DNA of 64,000 nt, from positions 28,329 through 92,328 of the forward strand of contig JAHJIY010000013.1 in assembly GCA_018823175.1 (NCBI GenBank), in the 5' to 3' direction. The notes under the pieces are model-generated. The model did not search any database and was not told where the DNA came from. It saw only the letters and a list, made by a program, of their open reading frames with translations. This DNA comes from Pseudomonadota bacterium. Lineage in GTDB: Bacteria; Desulfobacterota; Desulfobulbia; Desulfobulbales; JAHJIY01. Below, one piece after another: positions 53,342 to 62,614 of this stretch. Both the position numbers and the translations under genes were made by a program. How positions within the stretch are numbered: the stretch's first letter is position 1; every line of letters starts with the position of its first letter.

Positions 53342-53608
53342 ATGGACCATCGTATGATCAACATCGGGTTTGGTAATTCGGTCGTGGCCGGCCGGATTCT
53401 TGCCGTCGTTAACCCCAAATCCTCGCCCATGAAAAAACTAAGAGACGAAGCGCGGGACCAGAAGAAGCTGATTGACGTCACCGAAGGCCGCCGCACCAGG
53501 TCAATCATCATCCTCGACAGCAACCATGTCATCCTTTCTTCGGTGCAACCCGAAACCATTACCCAGCGGTTCACCCCGGCCTCTGAACAAAAATTAGAGG
53601 AAGTTTGA
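53342..53608 (+). CDS. remA: RemA-family (DUF370) regulator
   Basis: An 88-residue protein with the family core [19 protein letters not shown], then [18 protein letters not shown] and [12 protein letters not shown]. RemA of Bacillus is a DNA-binding regulator of biofilm matrix and osmoprotection genes that forms higher-order rings. Start: AAAGG upstream of ATG 53342. It lies 15 bases after yicC and one base before the gmk start, so cotranscription is expected. Targets in a Gram-negative are unknown. Confidence 0.9.
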   Translation: MDHRMINIGFGNSVVAGRILAVVNPKSSPMKKLRDEARDQKKLIDVTEGRRTRSIIILDSNHVILSSVQPETITQRFTPASEQKLEEV

Positions 53609-53609
53609 G

Positions 53610-54230
53610 ATGAACCGCGGCACTCTGTTTATTATCTCCGCCCCATCGGGAACCGGCAAAACCACTATTTTAAAAAATGTGATGGCGGAAATGGCGGCAA
53701 TTTCATTTTCCGTCTCCCATACCACCCGACAGCCCAGAAGTGGCGAAAAAAACGGCCGAGACTATCACTTTGTTGATCGCCAGACATTTTTGGAGATGCG
53801 ACAAAAGGGGGCCTTCCTGGAATGGGCCGAAGTCCACGGCAATCTTTACGGGACCAGCAAAACCGTAGTCGAAGAAAGTCTGGCCGCCGGGTCGGATATA
53901 ATCTTAGACATTGACGTACAAGGGGCCAGACAGATCAGAGAGGCCGCAAGCAAGGCGGTATCAATCTTTATTGCCCCGCCTTCAATGGCGGAACTTGAAA
54001 AAAGACTTATCGGCCGCGGCACCGATTCGACAGAGACTATCGCCCTGCGCCTGCATAACGCCCGGGCGGAGATGGCCGACCTGCCGTTGTATGACTATGT
54101 GATCATTAATGACCACATCAAGGAGGCAAGCGAGATGTTCCGCGCCATCATTCTGACCGAGAGAAGCAGAAACAGGCGGACAATCGCGGGCAAGGCCTTA
54201 CCGCCGGCAACCCTTGACGGCTCTGTATAG
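53610..54230 (+). CDS. gmk: Guanylate kinase
   Basis: A 206-residue kinase converting GMP and ATP to GDP and ADP. The P-loop is APSGTGKTT, followed by the GMP-binding motifs VSHTTRQPRSGE and GRDYHFV, EWAEVHGNLYGTS and DIDVQGARQIRE. It begins one base after the remA stop. rpoZ, which often follows gmk, is absent here. The last 15 residues extend slightly past the usual end. Confidence 0.95.
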   Translation: MNRGTLFIISAPSGTGKTTILKNVMAEMAAISFSVSHTTRQPRSGEKNGRDYHFVDRQTFLEMRQKGAFLEWAEVHGNLYGTSKTVVEESLAAGSDIILDIDVQGARQIREAASKAVSIFIAPPSMAELEKRLIGRGTDSTETIALRLHNARAEMADLPLYDYVIINDHIKEASEMFRAIILTERSRNRRTIAGKALPPATLDGSV

Positions 54231-54444
54231 CCGACCCGGATTTTGACCTTCATCTGCCGGATATAACCTGATAATTCCAGCCGTCAACAAAAGATACTTT
54301 TGACAAATTTGCCGGCAACGATGATAACTCATACAATAAACATCCATCTCGGCGTCCGGGCACAACAAAGGATGAAACTGCATAATATCATTAAAAAAAC
54401 TCGTTACTATTCACTCATTACTTGTCACTTTCAGCTAAAAAACT
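54231..54444. repeat. Intergenic region with the repeat shared with 19231
   Basis: Between gmk and rlmB. The only recognisable element is TACTATTCACTCATTACT (54405-54422), the exact complement of the 18 bases at 19231-19248, followed by TTGTCACTTT, which is also found at the first site. No coding sequence. Confidence 0.5.
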
Positions 54445-55203
54445 ATGACCACAAATAAAGACGAACTGATCTGGGGCATCCATCCGGTAATGGAACTCCT
54501 TGAGAAACAACCCGACCAGCTCCGGGAAATAATCATTCAGCAGCCGGGGACGGGCGAAAGTCTGCAGAAGATCATCACCCTTGCCAAAAAACATCAGATC
54601 AGGCTTACTTTCCAGCCCCAGATCAAAATTCCCGGCGGCAGCAAAAAAGTCAATCATCAGGGTGTTTTGGCCAAAATATCCCTGGCTACCACCATTAGTC
54701 TGCAGGAATTATTGAACCGGACCAGTAATTATGACGCGCCACTGGTCCTGGCCCTTGACTCAGTTCAGGACCCCCATAACCTGGGGGCCATCATCCGTTC
54801 CGGCGCGGCCGCCGGAGTGGCCGGCATAATCATCACCAAGGACCGTTCCGCCCCCTTAAGCGGTACGGTCGCCAAGGTCTCGGCCGGCGGCCTGGCCCAT
54901 GTCAACATCTGTCAGGTCACCAACCTGGCGACAACCCTTAACACCTTAAAAGAAAAAGGATTCTGGATCTTCGGGGCCGACAAGGAAAAAGGACAGAGCC
55001 TTTATGAAACTGATTTCACTGGCCCGACCTGTCTAATCATCGGCGGGGAAAACAAAGGGATGCGGCCGCTGATCAAGGAACAATGCGACTTTCTGGTCAC
55101 AATCCCGATGAAAGGGGAACTGGATTCTCTTAATGCGGCAGTGGCGGCCGGGATTATCATTTTTGAAATGACCCGGCCCAAACCAGGCAAACCAAAGGGA
55201 TAA
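54445..55203 (+). CDS. rlmB: 23S rRNA (guanosine-2'-O)-methyltransferase, RlmB/TrmH type
   Basis: A 252-residue SPOUT methyltransferase. An N-terminal L30e-like substrate-binding domain (about 1-75) starts WGIHPVMELLE; the catalytic knot has ALDSVQDPHNLGAIIRSGAA, IIGGENKGMRPL and SLNAAVAAGIIIFE. RlmB methylates G2251 of 23S rRNA; other TrmH-family targets are possible. The MerT-like selenoprotein gene starts two bases after the stop, so the two are coupled. Confidence 0.9.
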   Translation: MTTNKDELIWGIHPVMELLEKQPDQLREIIIQQPGTGESLQKIITLAKKHQIRLTFQPQIKIPGGSKKVNHQGVLAKISLATTISLQELLNRTSNYDAPLVLALDSVQDPHNLGAIIRSGAAAGVAGIIITKDRSAPLSGTVAKVSAGGLAHVNICQVTNLATTLNTLKEKGFWIFGADKEKGQSLYETDFTGPTCLIIGGENKGMRPLIKEQCDFLVTIPMKGELDSLNAAVAAGIIIFEMTRPKPGKPKG

Positions 55204-55205
55204 CG

Positions 55206-55502
55206 ATGCAACTTAAAGGTAAAATATCAAATATCGGAGCAATAATTTCCGCCACTATTCTTACATTCTGCTGACACGTGACTTTTATCCTGGCCAGTTT
55301 AGGCCTGGGAAGCGCGGCCCTTTCTTCATGGATCAGCGAAAACAAATGGTTTTTCTTGATCGTCACCATAATCTTTCTTGGACTAGCCCTCTATTCAGCC
55401 AACAGTGATCGCCGCCAAGGGAATCCAAAGGGCTTGGTTTTCTTCTGCCTAGCTGCTTTTATAAGTTTAGGACTGATCGGATATACGGAGTTATTTCGAT
55501 AA
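55206..55502 (+). CDS. MerT-like small membrane selenoprotein (UGA at residue 23)
   Basis: Read as 98 residues with UGA 55272-55274 as selenocysteine. ATG 55206 lies two bases after rlmB. The first helix ends TILTFCU (Cys22, Sec23), followed by HVTFILASLGLGSAALSSW, then a second (about 48-63) and third (about 79-94) hydrophobic segment. Mercuric transport proteins of the MerT type have a vicinal Cys-Cys pair in the first helix, followed by a similar glycine-rich LGLGSAA-like stretch, so Sec replaces the second cysteine. It probably moves or senses a soft metal or chalcogen at the inner membrane; substrate unknown. Without readthrough a 22-residue peptide would result. Confidence 0.72.
55289..55308 (+). 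promoter_or_regulatory. Candidate SECIS hairpin of the MerT-like gene
   Basis: Four pairs GGCC/GGCC (55292-55295 with 55302-55305), then a U-U mismatch and two more C-G pairs, enclose loop AGUUUA, 22 bases after the UGA. G is the second loop base, as allowed for bacterial SECIS elements. Weaker than the rhodanese hairpin. Confidence 0.5.
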
Positions 55503-55687
55503 TCAATCCGCCATCCCACCACTTTGATTATAACTCTTCATGCGGCCAGACAACCTGGTTATCATATCCCCCAAAAAGACTTTGCTATAATTTAATTTAA
55601 TGCTTAAACTACAATCTACTGATATTATTTCCCGGCTGACCAAACCAACACGCATAACATAGATTTTCTTCAGGAGAAAAAATCACA

Positions 55688-58156
55688 ATGGGTCAATTCA
55701 AAAAAAATATCGAACTTTGGTTTGAACGATTTACCGGGAAAATCATCAAGTTTCGCTGGCCGGTGCTCGGTCTGCTGGTTTTACTTACCGCCGCCTCAGT
55801 AACCCAGCTCCCGAATCTCACCATCGATATGTCGGACGAAGGTTTTCTGCGCGAAAATGATCCGATCCTGCAAACCTACAATGATTTCCGAGACCAGTTC
55901 GGCCGAGACGATCTGATCGTCCTCGCCATCGAAAGCCCACAGATTTTCAACCGGGATTTTTTATATAAACTCAAAAAACTGCATGTTGATCTGGCCGACC
56001 ATGTTCCACATCTGGCCGACATTATTTCCATGTTAAACGCCAGGAATACCAGAGGAATCAAAGACGGAATCATCGTTGAAGACCTGCTTGAAAACTGGCC
56101 GGAGACCGATGAAGATTTAGCGGTTCTCAAAGAAAGGGTGATGACCAATCCGCTCTACCAAAACCGTCTGATCTCTGAAGACGGCACCTTCACGACTATC
56201 GTCATCCAGACCGATGCCTATGGGGGCAAGGTGATCACCGAAGACGAGGCCCTGTCCGGATTCGACGACCCGGAACCTGATTCGGCCGCTCCCGCGACCA
56301 ATGACCAGAACCCTGCCAAACGCTCCTATATCAGCGAGCAGGAACGCAGTCTGATTGTAACGACGGTCAACAAGATCGCCGCCAAATATCAGGCAGACGA
56401 TTTCAAAATCAACATTGCCGGCAGCCCGGTGGTCACCAATACAGTCAAGAAAACCATGCGGGCCGACATGATGCTATTTCTTCGGCTGGCGGTATTGATG
56501 ATTGCCCTAAGCCTCTTTTTGATGTTCCGCCGCTTGTCGGCAGTAATCTATCCGCTGATCGTCGTAATCCTCAGTCTGCTTTCAACTTTAGCGACCATGT
56601 CGATCCTTGGGGTGGCGATCAAGATGCCGACCATGATTCTGCCCTCTTTTCTCCTGGCTGTGGGGGTAGGCGACAGCGTCCATATCCTGGCAATATTTTT
56701 CCAGAATTTCAAAAAATACCGCGACAAAAACAAGGCCCTGATCAAGGCCATGGGCCATTCCGGCCTGGCCATTGTGATGACCAGCCTCACCACCGCAGCC
56801 GGGCTGGCTTCCTTTCTGACCGCCGAGATCGCCCCGGTGGCAGACCTTGGTCTTTTTGCCGCTTTCGGCGTGATGCTGGCCCTGCTGTATACCATCATAT
56901 TTCTGCCTGCCCTGCTGGCCGTCACCCCACTTCGTGACAAGACTAAATCAGTCAAAAACAACCAGCAGGATCAGCCGGCAGCCCCCGGCGCGATGATCCA
57001 CATGATGGACTGGCTGACCGACTTTTCAACCAAGAGAAGCAAAGGCATTCTGGTTTTTTCCTTTCTACTGGTCGTCTTCTCATTAATCGGGATGAGCAGG
57101 CTAAAGTTTTCCCATAATATCCTTTCCTGGCTACCACCGGATATGCCTGTCCTGACCTCGACCCAGAATATCGACCACAATTTGAAAGGTTCGGTCACCC
57201 TTGAACTGGTCCTGGACACCGGCCGGGAAAACGGTTTATACGACCCCCAAACCCTCAACAAAATGGACCAACTGGCCCAGGAACTTGAAAACGGCAACTA
57301 TACCATTCCGATCGGCAAGGTGATGTCGGTGGTCGACATTATCAAGGAAATCAACCGGGCCCTGCATGAAAACAAGGCGGAATTTTACGTTATCCCCAAA
57401 GATGCCAAACTGGTACCCCAGGAATTTCTTCTTTTTGAAAACTCCGGCTCCGATGATCTGGAAGATGTGGTCGATTCCCGTTTTCAGCAGGCCAGAATTA
57501 CGATCAAGGTGCCTTGGCAGGATGCGATGAAGTATGTCCCGTTCATTGCCGAGGTGGAAAAACTGGCCACAAACATTTTTGGCCCCGGGGTCGAAATCAC
57601 CACCACCGGGATTATGGCGTTGTTCGGGCGGATAATCTATGCGGGAATTCATTCGGCGGCCAAAAGTTATCTGATCGCCTTTTGCGTAATTACCGTGATG
57701 ATGATTTTATTAATCAACAGTATTCGTTTGGGAGTGGCCTGCATGCTACCCAACCTCACACCGATTATCATCACCATGGGCATGATGGGATGGCTAGGCT
57801 TGCAGTTTGACATGTTCACCATGCTGATCGGCTCGATTGCGATCGGCATGGCGGTGGATGACACGATCCATTTTGTCTACAACTTCCGTAAATACTTTTC
57901 GGAAAGCGGCGACGCGGTTGAATCAGTCCGAAAAACTTTGCATACGGCGGGCCGCGCCATGCTGACTACAACCATCGTACTTTCAATGGGATTTTTTATT
58001 TTCATGCTCGCTTCAATGAGTAATCTTTTCAATTTCGGTTTACTGACCGGCATTACGCTTATCTTTGCGCTGGCCGCTGATTTTCTGTTGGCCCCGGCCC
58101 TCCTGACCCTCATTGCCCAAAGCTCGATCGGCCGGGCCGAAATCGTGAACCGTTAA
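55688..58156 (+). CDS. RND/MMPL-superfamily transporter
   Basis: An 822-residue membrane protein with the duplicated RND/MMPL plan: a first helix near residue 27, a large periplasmic domain (about 45-250), five helices (about 255-420), then a second helix, loop and helix bundle (about 450-800). GVGDSVHIL and GMAVDDTIHFVYNFRKY carry the acidic residues thought to carry protons in each half. It belongs with the uncharacterised hopanoid/lipid-exporter-like branch. A LolA-like and an outer-membrane protein gene follow, suggesting lipid or lipoprotein traffic to the outer membrane. AGGAG lies upstream of the start. Confidence 0.85.
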   Translation: MGQFKKNIELWFERFTGKIIKFRWPVLGLLVLLTAASVTQLPNLTIDMSDEGFLRENDPILQTYNDFRDQFGRDDLIVLAIESPQIFNRDFLYKLKKLHVDLADHVPHLADIISMLNARNTRGIKDGIIVEDLLENWPETDEDLAVLKERVMTNPLYQNRLISEDGTFTTIVIQTDAYGGKVITEDEALSGFDDPEPDSAAPATNDQNPAKRSYISEQERSLIVTTVNKIAAKYQADDFKINIAGSPVVTNTVKKTMRADMMLFLRLAVLMIALSLFLMFRRLSAVIYPLIVVILSLLSTLATMSILGVAIKMPTMILPSFLLAVGVGDSVHILAIFFQNFKKYRDKNKALIKAMGHSGLAIVMTSLTTAAGLASFLTAEIAPVADLGLFAAFGVMLALLYTIIFLPALLAVTPLRDKTKSVKNNQQDQPAAPGAMIHMMDWLTDFSTKRSKGILVFSFLLVVFSLIGMSRLKFSHNILSWLPPDMPVLTSTQNIDHNLKGSVTLELVLDTGRENGLYDPQTLNKMDQLAQELENGNYTIPIGKVMSVVDIIKEINRALHENKAEFYVIPKDAKLVPQEFLLFENSGSDDLEDVVDSRFQQARITIKVPWQDAMKYVPFIAEVEKLATNIFGPGVEITTTGIMALFGRIIYAGIHSAAKSYLIAFCVITVMMILLINSIRLGVACMLPNLTPIIITMGMMGWLGLQFDMFTMLIGSIAIGMAVDDTIHFVYNFRKYFSESGDAVESVRKTLHTAGRAMLTTTIVLSMGFFIFMLASMSNLFNFGLLTGITLIFALAADFLLAPALLTLIAQSSIGRAEIVNR

Positions 58157-58185
58157 TAATCACATTTAATCCAAGGTGAACAACC

Positions 58186-59019
58186 ATGAGCCCAAAAGAA
58201 ACAACATCCGGCGGCAGATCAAGATCAATGATTTTTATATTTTTATCCTGCCTGATGATTATCGTTCTACAGCAAACTCCGGCCCAGGCCCTGACCGCCC
58301 GCGAGATCATGGAAAAAGTCGATGCACGGGATGATGGCGACAACATCTCGCTCAATACCGAGATGATCTTAATCGACAAGAACGGCTATGAACGGGTCCG
58401 GCAGATTAAGGGCTTCATGAAGGATAAAGGGAAAGATACCTGGCGGATCCAGTTTTTTCTTGAACCGGCCGACGTGAAAAACACCGGTTTTCTGACCTAC
58501 GATTATTACAGCGGCGAAAAGGACGACGACCAATGGTTATTTCTGCCGGAATTGCACAAGACCAAACGGATCGCCTCGTCCGACAAATCCTCCGCCTTTA
58601 TGGGGTCGGACTTTTCCTATGCCGACATGAACCGGCGGGTCCTGGATGAATGGCAATACGAACTACTCAAGGAATCAACCGTCGACGGCCACAAGGTCTG
58701 GCTGATCGAGGCCAAGCCCGCCTCAAAGACGGTCGAAGACCGCTACGGTTACACCAAATCAGTGGCCTTTATCAGGCAAGACATCTTTTTCCCGGTCCGC
58801 GCCATCCACTGGGTGAAGGATGGCGATAAGCTGAAATACATGGAAGTAAAAAAACTTGAACAGATCGATAATATCTGGGTGGCAACCGAAACCCACATGA
58901 AAACCACCAAGAACAAAGCGACACTGCACAGTACAATCCTGCGTTGGAAGGAGATCAAGTATAACCAGGAAATAGATGAGTCCCTCTTTACGGTACGACG
59001 TCTTGAAAAAGGTCTCTAA
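58186..59019 (+). CDS. Outer-membrane lipoprotein-sorting (LolA-like) protein
   Basis: A 277-residue periplasmic protein with an N-terminal hydrophobic export segment (about 14-36) and a LolA/LolB-like beta-barrel-and-helix fold: NTGFLTYDYYSGEKDDDQWL, LHKTKRIASSDKSSAFMGSD and FSYADMNRR are the family hallmarks. Members are usually encoded beside RND/MMPL transporters, as here (29 bases apart). It likely receives a hydrophobic molecule from the transporter and passes it across the periplasm. Confidence 0.85.
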   Translation: MSPKETTSGGRSRSMIFIFLSCLMIIVLQQTPAQALTAREIMEKVDARDDGDNISLNTEMILIDKNGYERVRQIKGFMKDKGKDTWRIQFFLEPADVKNTGFLTYDYYSGEKDDDQWLFLPELHKTKRIASSDKSSAFMGSDFSYADMNRRVLDEWQYELLKESTVDGHKVWLIEAKPASKTVEDRYGYTKSVAFIRQDIFFPVRAIHWVKDGDKLKYMEVKKLEQIDNIWVATETHMKTTKNKATLHSTILRWKEIKYNQEIDESLFTVRRLEKGL

Positions 59020-59046
59020 AACTTTTAGCCAACAAGTTTATCAGCC

Positions 59047-60492
59047 ATGAATGCCACCGGAAAAATCACTATATTCCTGATGCTCATCTCATATGGTCTC
59101 GGTCAATCGGCCTGGGGCCAGGGCAGCGATCTGGACGACATCTTGGAAGGCTTTGACCAGCCGACCGAAATACCCCGGACAGATTCGGAACTTGATGAGG
59201 CGATCTCCGGTTTCGCAACGCCGCAAAACGGTCCCGACAAGTCCTCAGTTCTCCCCGGTGAGGATAGTCCTTTCCCTATGCAATCCCGATTAAAAATTTC
59301 GGGCGGCCTGACCATGGGGGCCTCCTACAACTTTGCCCACAGCCAACCTTTGCCCGGAGAAACCGACTACCGCGGCCTTTCCCGTTGCCGCTCGGCTCTT
59401 GACCTGGACGCCGACCTCACCTTGCCGAAAAAATGGCAGGCCAGAATCGGCGGCAAGGTATTTTATGATTTTGCCTATTCGATCAAGGGCCGGGATGAAT
59501 ACACCGCTGAGGTTTTAAAAAACTACGAGGACGAAATTGAGTTCACCGAGGTTTATCTGCAGGGCGCTCTTCTCAAAAATCTTGATCTCAAGGCCGGACG
59601 CCAGATTGTAGTCTGGGGCAAATCGGACAACATCAGGGTGACCGACCTCTTGAATCCGTTGGACAACCGGGAACCGGGCGTGGTTGACATCCGGGACCTG
59701 CGCTTGCCGGTAACCATGACCAAACTTGACTACTATCATGGTGCCTGGAATATCAGCGCGCTGATGATCCACGAAAACCGTTTCAACAAAGACCCGGTTT
59801 TCGGCAACGATTTTTATCCCGGCACAACGCCGGCCCCGGTTGAGGAAAAACTGTCTACGGGTATCGACCACCAGGAATACGGTCTGGCCGCCAACGGTAT
59901 TTTTGAAGGCTGGGACCTTTCCTTTTACGGAGCATCGCTCTACGATGATCAACCCCACCGGGAAATCACCCCGACCGGCGTGAAACTCCGCCATAGCCGG
60001 ATCAGCATGGCAGGCAGCGCCGTAAATATCGCCCTTGGCAACTGGCTGCTCAAAGCGGAGGCGGCCTGGCTATCCGGTCTTGAATATTCCGTTGACGTTG
60101 GCCCAAAGTCCCGACTCGACATTCTTATCGGGACCGAATACACCGGCTTCAACGAAACCGTCATCTCACTGGAACTAGCCAACCGTCATATCTTTGACTT
60201 CGATCAACAGCTTGAACAAGCCCCAGTCTATGGTCAAGAGGATGAACTGCAATACGTTCTTCGCCTCAGCCACGATTTTTATCACGATACCCTGCAACTG
60301 ACCGCGTTGTTATCCTCTTTCGGCCTGACCGGAGACGACGGGGCCTTCCAGAGGTTAAACATTAAATATAACTGGAGCGATGCCATAGCAATCACCACCG
60401 GCATCATCAACTATCAGAATGGAAACAAAACATTATTCAAAAATATCGAGGACAATGACCGCCTGTTTGCGGAAGTCAGATATTCCTTCTAG
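59047..60492 (+). CDS. Outer-membrane beta-barrel protein (DUF1302-like)
   Basis: A 481-residue protein with a signal peptide (about 1-24), an acidic linker (about 25-75) with two DxxLxGFxxP-like repeats (DDILEGFDQPTEIP and DEAISGFATPQNGP), and a beta-strand-rich domain to the C-terminal Phe (EVRYSF), the usual outer-membrane insertion signal. AGRQIVVWGKSDNIRVTDLL and VVDIRDLRLPVT are typical of DUF1302 proteins. The gene trio with the RND/MMPL and LolA-like genes is a recurring set, so it probably forms an outer-membrane endpoint of that export route. Confidence 0.8.
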   Translation: MNATGKITIFLMLISYGLGQSAWGQGSDLDDILEGFDQPTEIPRTDSELDEAISGFATPQNGPDKSSVLPGEDSPFPMQSRLKISGGLTMGASYNFAHSQPLPGETDYRGLSRCRSALDLDADLTLPKKWQARIGGKVFYDFAYSIKGRDEYTAEVLKNYEDEIEFTEVYLQGALLKNLDLKAGRQIVVWGKSDNIRVTDLLNPLDNREPGVVDIRDLRLPVTMTKLDYYHGAWNISALMIHENRFNKDPVFGNDFYPGTTPAPVEEKLSTGIDHQEYGLAANGIFEGWDLSFYGASLYDDQPHREITPTGVKLRHSRISMAGSAVNIALGNWLLKAEAAWLSGLEYSVDVGPKSRLDILIGTEYTGFNETVISLELANRHIFDFDQQLEQAPVYGQEDELQYVLRLSHDFYHDTLQLTALLSSFGLTGDDGAFQRLNIKYNWSDAIAITTGIINYQNGNKTLFKNIEDNDRLFAEVRYSF

Positions 60493-60519
60493 AAAATAAA
60501 CAATCATAATTATTTTAAT

Positions 60520-60561
60520 TTGCTCGCGAGCAAGATTGCTTCGCTTCGCTCGCAATGACGA
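60520..60561. repeat. Inverted repeat and GATTGCTTCGC..GCAATGACG-type extragenic repeat
   Basis: TTGCTCGCGAGCAA (60520-60533) is a perfect palindrome that runs into ATTGCTTCGCTTCGCTCGCAAT (60535-60556), a second hairpin. The wording GATTGCTTCGC...TCGCAATGACG is a very common bacterial extragenic repeat. It may also act as a terminator for the outer-membrane protein gene. Confidence 0.55.
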
Positions 60562-60680
60562 AATAAAAAAAATTTCAACGGCCTGCTGATAAGTTTCAAT
60601 TGAAGATAAGCTAAAACAGGAGCGGGTAACAAACTAAACCCCCGAATGTTTTACTTGACAAACCGCATAAATTTTTGAGA

Positions 60681-60696
60681 TGACTAATAATAGTCA
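60681..60696. promoter_or_regulatory. Operator-like inverted repeat TGACTA-ATAA-TAGTCA
   Basis: A perfect 6-4-6 inverted repeat about 92 bases before the DUF2914 gene. TTGACA at 60655-60660 lies 20 bases upstream and could be a -35 box, so the repeat would cover the -10 region and suit a repressor. No regulator gene is adjacent. Confidence 0.4.
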
Positions 60697-60787
60697 CCAA
60701 AATATAGTCCATTTTTTCAAAAAACTGCCTGATATACGCCTTTATAAACTTTAAAAATATTACTCTATACAGACGGAGGTTTACGAC

Positions 60788-61201
60788 ATGAAAAATTTGA
60801 TTACCCTGGCGAAGACTATCACTTTATCCACCCTGGCAACATTATTGTTCAGTCTCCCCGCCTTGGCGCAAGATGACACCGGGATCACCATCGCCCGCCT
60901 GGTCACCTGTGAAGGCGTTGCCGACCATGAGCCGGTCAATGAGACCAAATCATTCTCCGCCTCGACCCAAAAGGCATACGCATTTCTTGAAGCCCGGAAT
61001 ATCGCTCAGCCAACAGAAGTGAATTTCGTCTGGTCTTTTGAAGGCAGCGAAATGGCAAGAGTAACCGTCGCCCTTGGCAAAAGCGCGCGCTGGCGGACCT
61101 ATGCCAACAAGAATTTGGCCGGCCGGAAAGGAGCCTGGAAGGTTGAAATTCAGGACTTGCATGGCAAGGTTTTGTCTGCTACGGAATTTACCGTCGAGTA
61201 A
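60788..61201 (+). CDS. Exported DUF2914-like protein
   Basis: A 137-residue protein with a signal peptide (about 1-27, ending ALAQDD). The mature domain begins ITIARLVTCEGVADHEPVNE and carries NFVWSFEGSEMARVTVALG and RWRTYANKNLAGRKGAWKVE, which match the beta-sandwich DUF2914 domain. No function is established; it is likely periplasmic. GGAGG lies ten bases before the ATG. Convergent with the oxidoreductase gene, and separated from it by a bidirectional terminator. Confidence 0.78.
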   Translation: MKNLITLAKTITLSTLATLLFSLPALAQDDTGITIARLVTCEGVADHEPVNETKSFSASTQKAYAFLEARNIAQPTEVNFVWSFEGSEMARVTVALGKSARWRTYANKNLAGRKGAWKVEIQDLHGKVLSATEFTVE

Positions 61202-61378
61202 ATATGATGGCGTCGCAAAAACTCCGATCTACCGCGTTGTAGCAATTTTCAGCCACTCGGCATACCACATGTATGGCCTCGCACCTGAAAAATCACTACG
61301 CCTTATATATCGAAATTTTTGTTTAGCCATCCCCCGACTTTTTGCGAATTCGTCAAATATATAAAATCAGATAATTGA

Positions 61379-61424
61379 TAAAAAAAGCTATGCTGCAGGC
61401 TTCCCGCAACATAGCTTTTTTTAT
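61379..61424. terminator. Bidirectional terminator
   Basis: AAAAAAGCTATGCTGC pairs with GCAACATAGCTTTTTTT around a CAGGCTTCCC loop region, with A-run on the left and T-run on the right, so it can end transcription from both the DUF2914 gene and the convergent oxidoreductase gene. Confidence 0.8.
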
Positions 61425-61444
61425 GGATATTTTTCAAGTAAGCT

Positions 61445-62362
61445 CTAGCTTTCCAGTATTCTCCTGTTGATATCGATTGCGGCCACCGCACCCTGGCCGG
61501 CGGCAATAATAGCCTGACGATTCTCCTGTTGCTGCAATCCCCCGAGAACATACAGTCCGGTCAGGGAAGACTCGTTGACGCTATTGGTCAAAATTTCAAA
61601 ACCAGTAATGTCCCTTTCCAGAGGCAATTCAGACAAAAAGTCATCATTAAGCTTATAACCAAAACTCGACATCAGTAACTCGCAAGCAATAATTCGACCA
61701 TTCTGCAACCTGGCCCCCCCCATGGTTTTATCACCAATAAGTTCCTCTACCACCCCATCAACCACCTCAATCTTCTCTTTGGCCAGCGCCGCAACATAAT
61801 CATCAGGCAAACTGACTCCGGCCATGACCAGCGAGACATCTTCCGTATACATCTGTTTCATGGCAAGGGCGACCCTGGCGGCAACAATGGAATCACCGGC
61901 CACCAGCACTTTTTTGCCGACACACCTGTATCCATCACAACTGACACAGGTAAAAAAACTTCTGCCAAAAAAATTATTCAGGTTCTTGATAGACGGCAAT
62001 TTCTCCTCTGCCCCTGAGGACACGATTACAAAACGCGCCTTAAAATTCATGTCCTTGGTGCAAACATCAAACGAGTCATCATTACTAACAACTCTGGTAA
62101 TGACTTTTCTTTCAACCCGAACCCCAAATTTTTTGGCCTGCATTATCCCGGTATCAATCAGATCCTGGCCTGAGGTCGACAAAAGGCCCAGATAATTTTC
62201 CAAATGAATGGCGCTGCGGGTGCTCCCGCCACCGCGATCAAAAATCATCACCCCCCGGTTAAAACGGGCCAGATGAATCGCAGCCTGCAAGCCTCCCGGG
62301 CCAGCGCCGACTACAATGCAATCGTATATCCTGGAGGTCATTTCGACTTTCGAATCATTCAT
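61445..62362 (-). CDS. Thioredoxin-reductase-like FAD/NAD(P) oxidoreductase
   Basis: A 305-residue flavoprotein. The FAD-binding GAGPGG is at 19-24, the redox pair is C139-C142 in CVSCDG (CATCDG in thioredoxin reductase), and VLVAGDS begins the NAD(P)-binding site. The C-terminal FAD motif is TGLYVLGG. An extra cysteine, C147, follows the redox pair (CDGYRC), unlike the usual enzyme. It could reduce thioredoxin or another disulfide, or use a different acceptor; no thioredoxin gene is adjacent. MTSRIYDCIVVGA gives a shorter alternative start at residue 8. Confidence 0.8.
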   Translation of the reverse strand: MNDSKVEMTSRIYDCIVVGAGPGGLQAAIHLARFNRGVMIFDRGGGSTRSAIHLENYLGLLSTSGQDLIDTGIMQAKKFGVRVERKVITRVVSNDDSFDVCTKDMNFKARFVIVSSGAEEKLPSIKNLNNFFGRSFFTCVSCDGYRCVGKKVLVAGDSIVAARVALAMKQMYTEDVSLVMAGVSLPDDYVAALAKEKIEVVDGVVEELIGDKTMGGARLQNGRIIACELLMSSFGYKLNDDFLSELPLERDITGFEILTNSVNESSLTGLYVLGGLQQQENRQAIIAAGQGAVAAIDINRRILES

Positions 62363-62614
62363 AGGTATCTACCCCGCCAAACCACTGAGTTAAAGATCAC
62401 ATAATTCCGCCCGCTGAACTCCTGATCAAGACCAGAAAACAACGACCATAAAAAATTATGGCATTACCCTTGAACAAAAGGCAAGGTATTTAACCTGCTG
62501 TTTTTACTTATTATTCCCTAACAATGGGCATGCCCGGACAAGTTAAAAGAAAGCCCGGTAAGAACAACGAGAAAGGAGACAAACAGAATTACAGATCACA
62601 AAAAAAAGAATTTA

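Noticed and set aside
52906..53574. 222-codon minus-strand open frame.
   Set aside because: Antisense to yicC and remA; serine/arginine-rich shadow composition.
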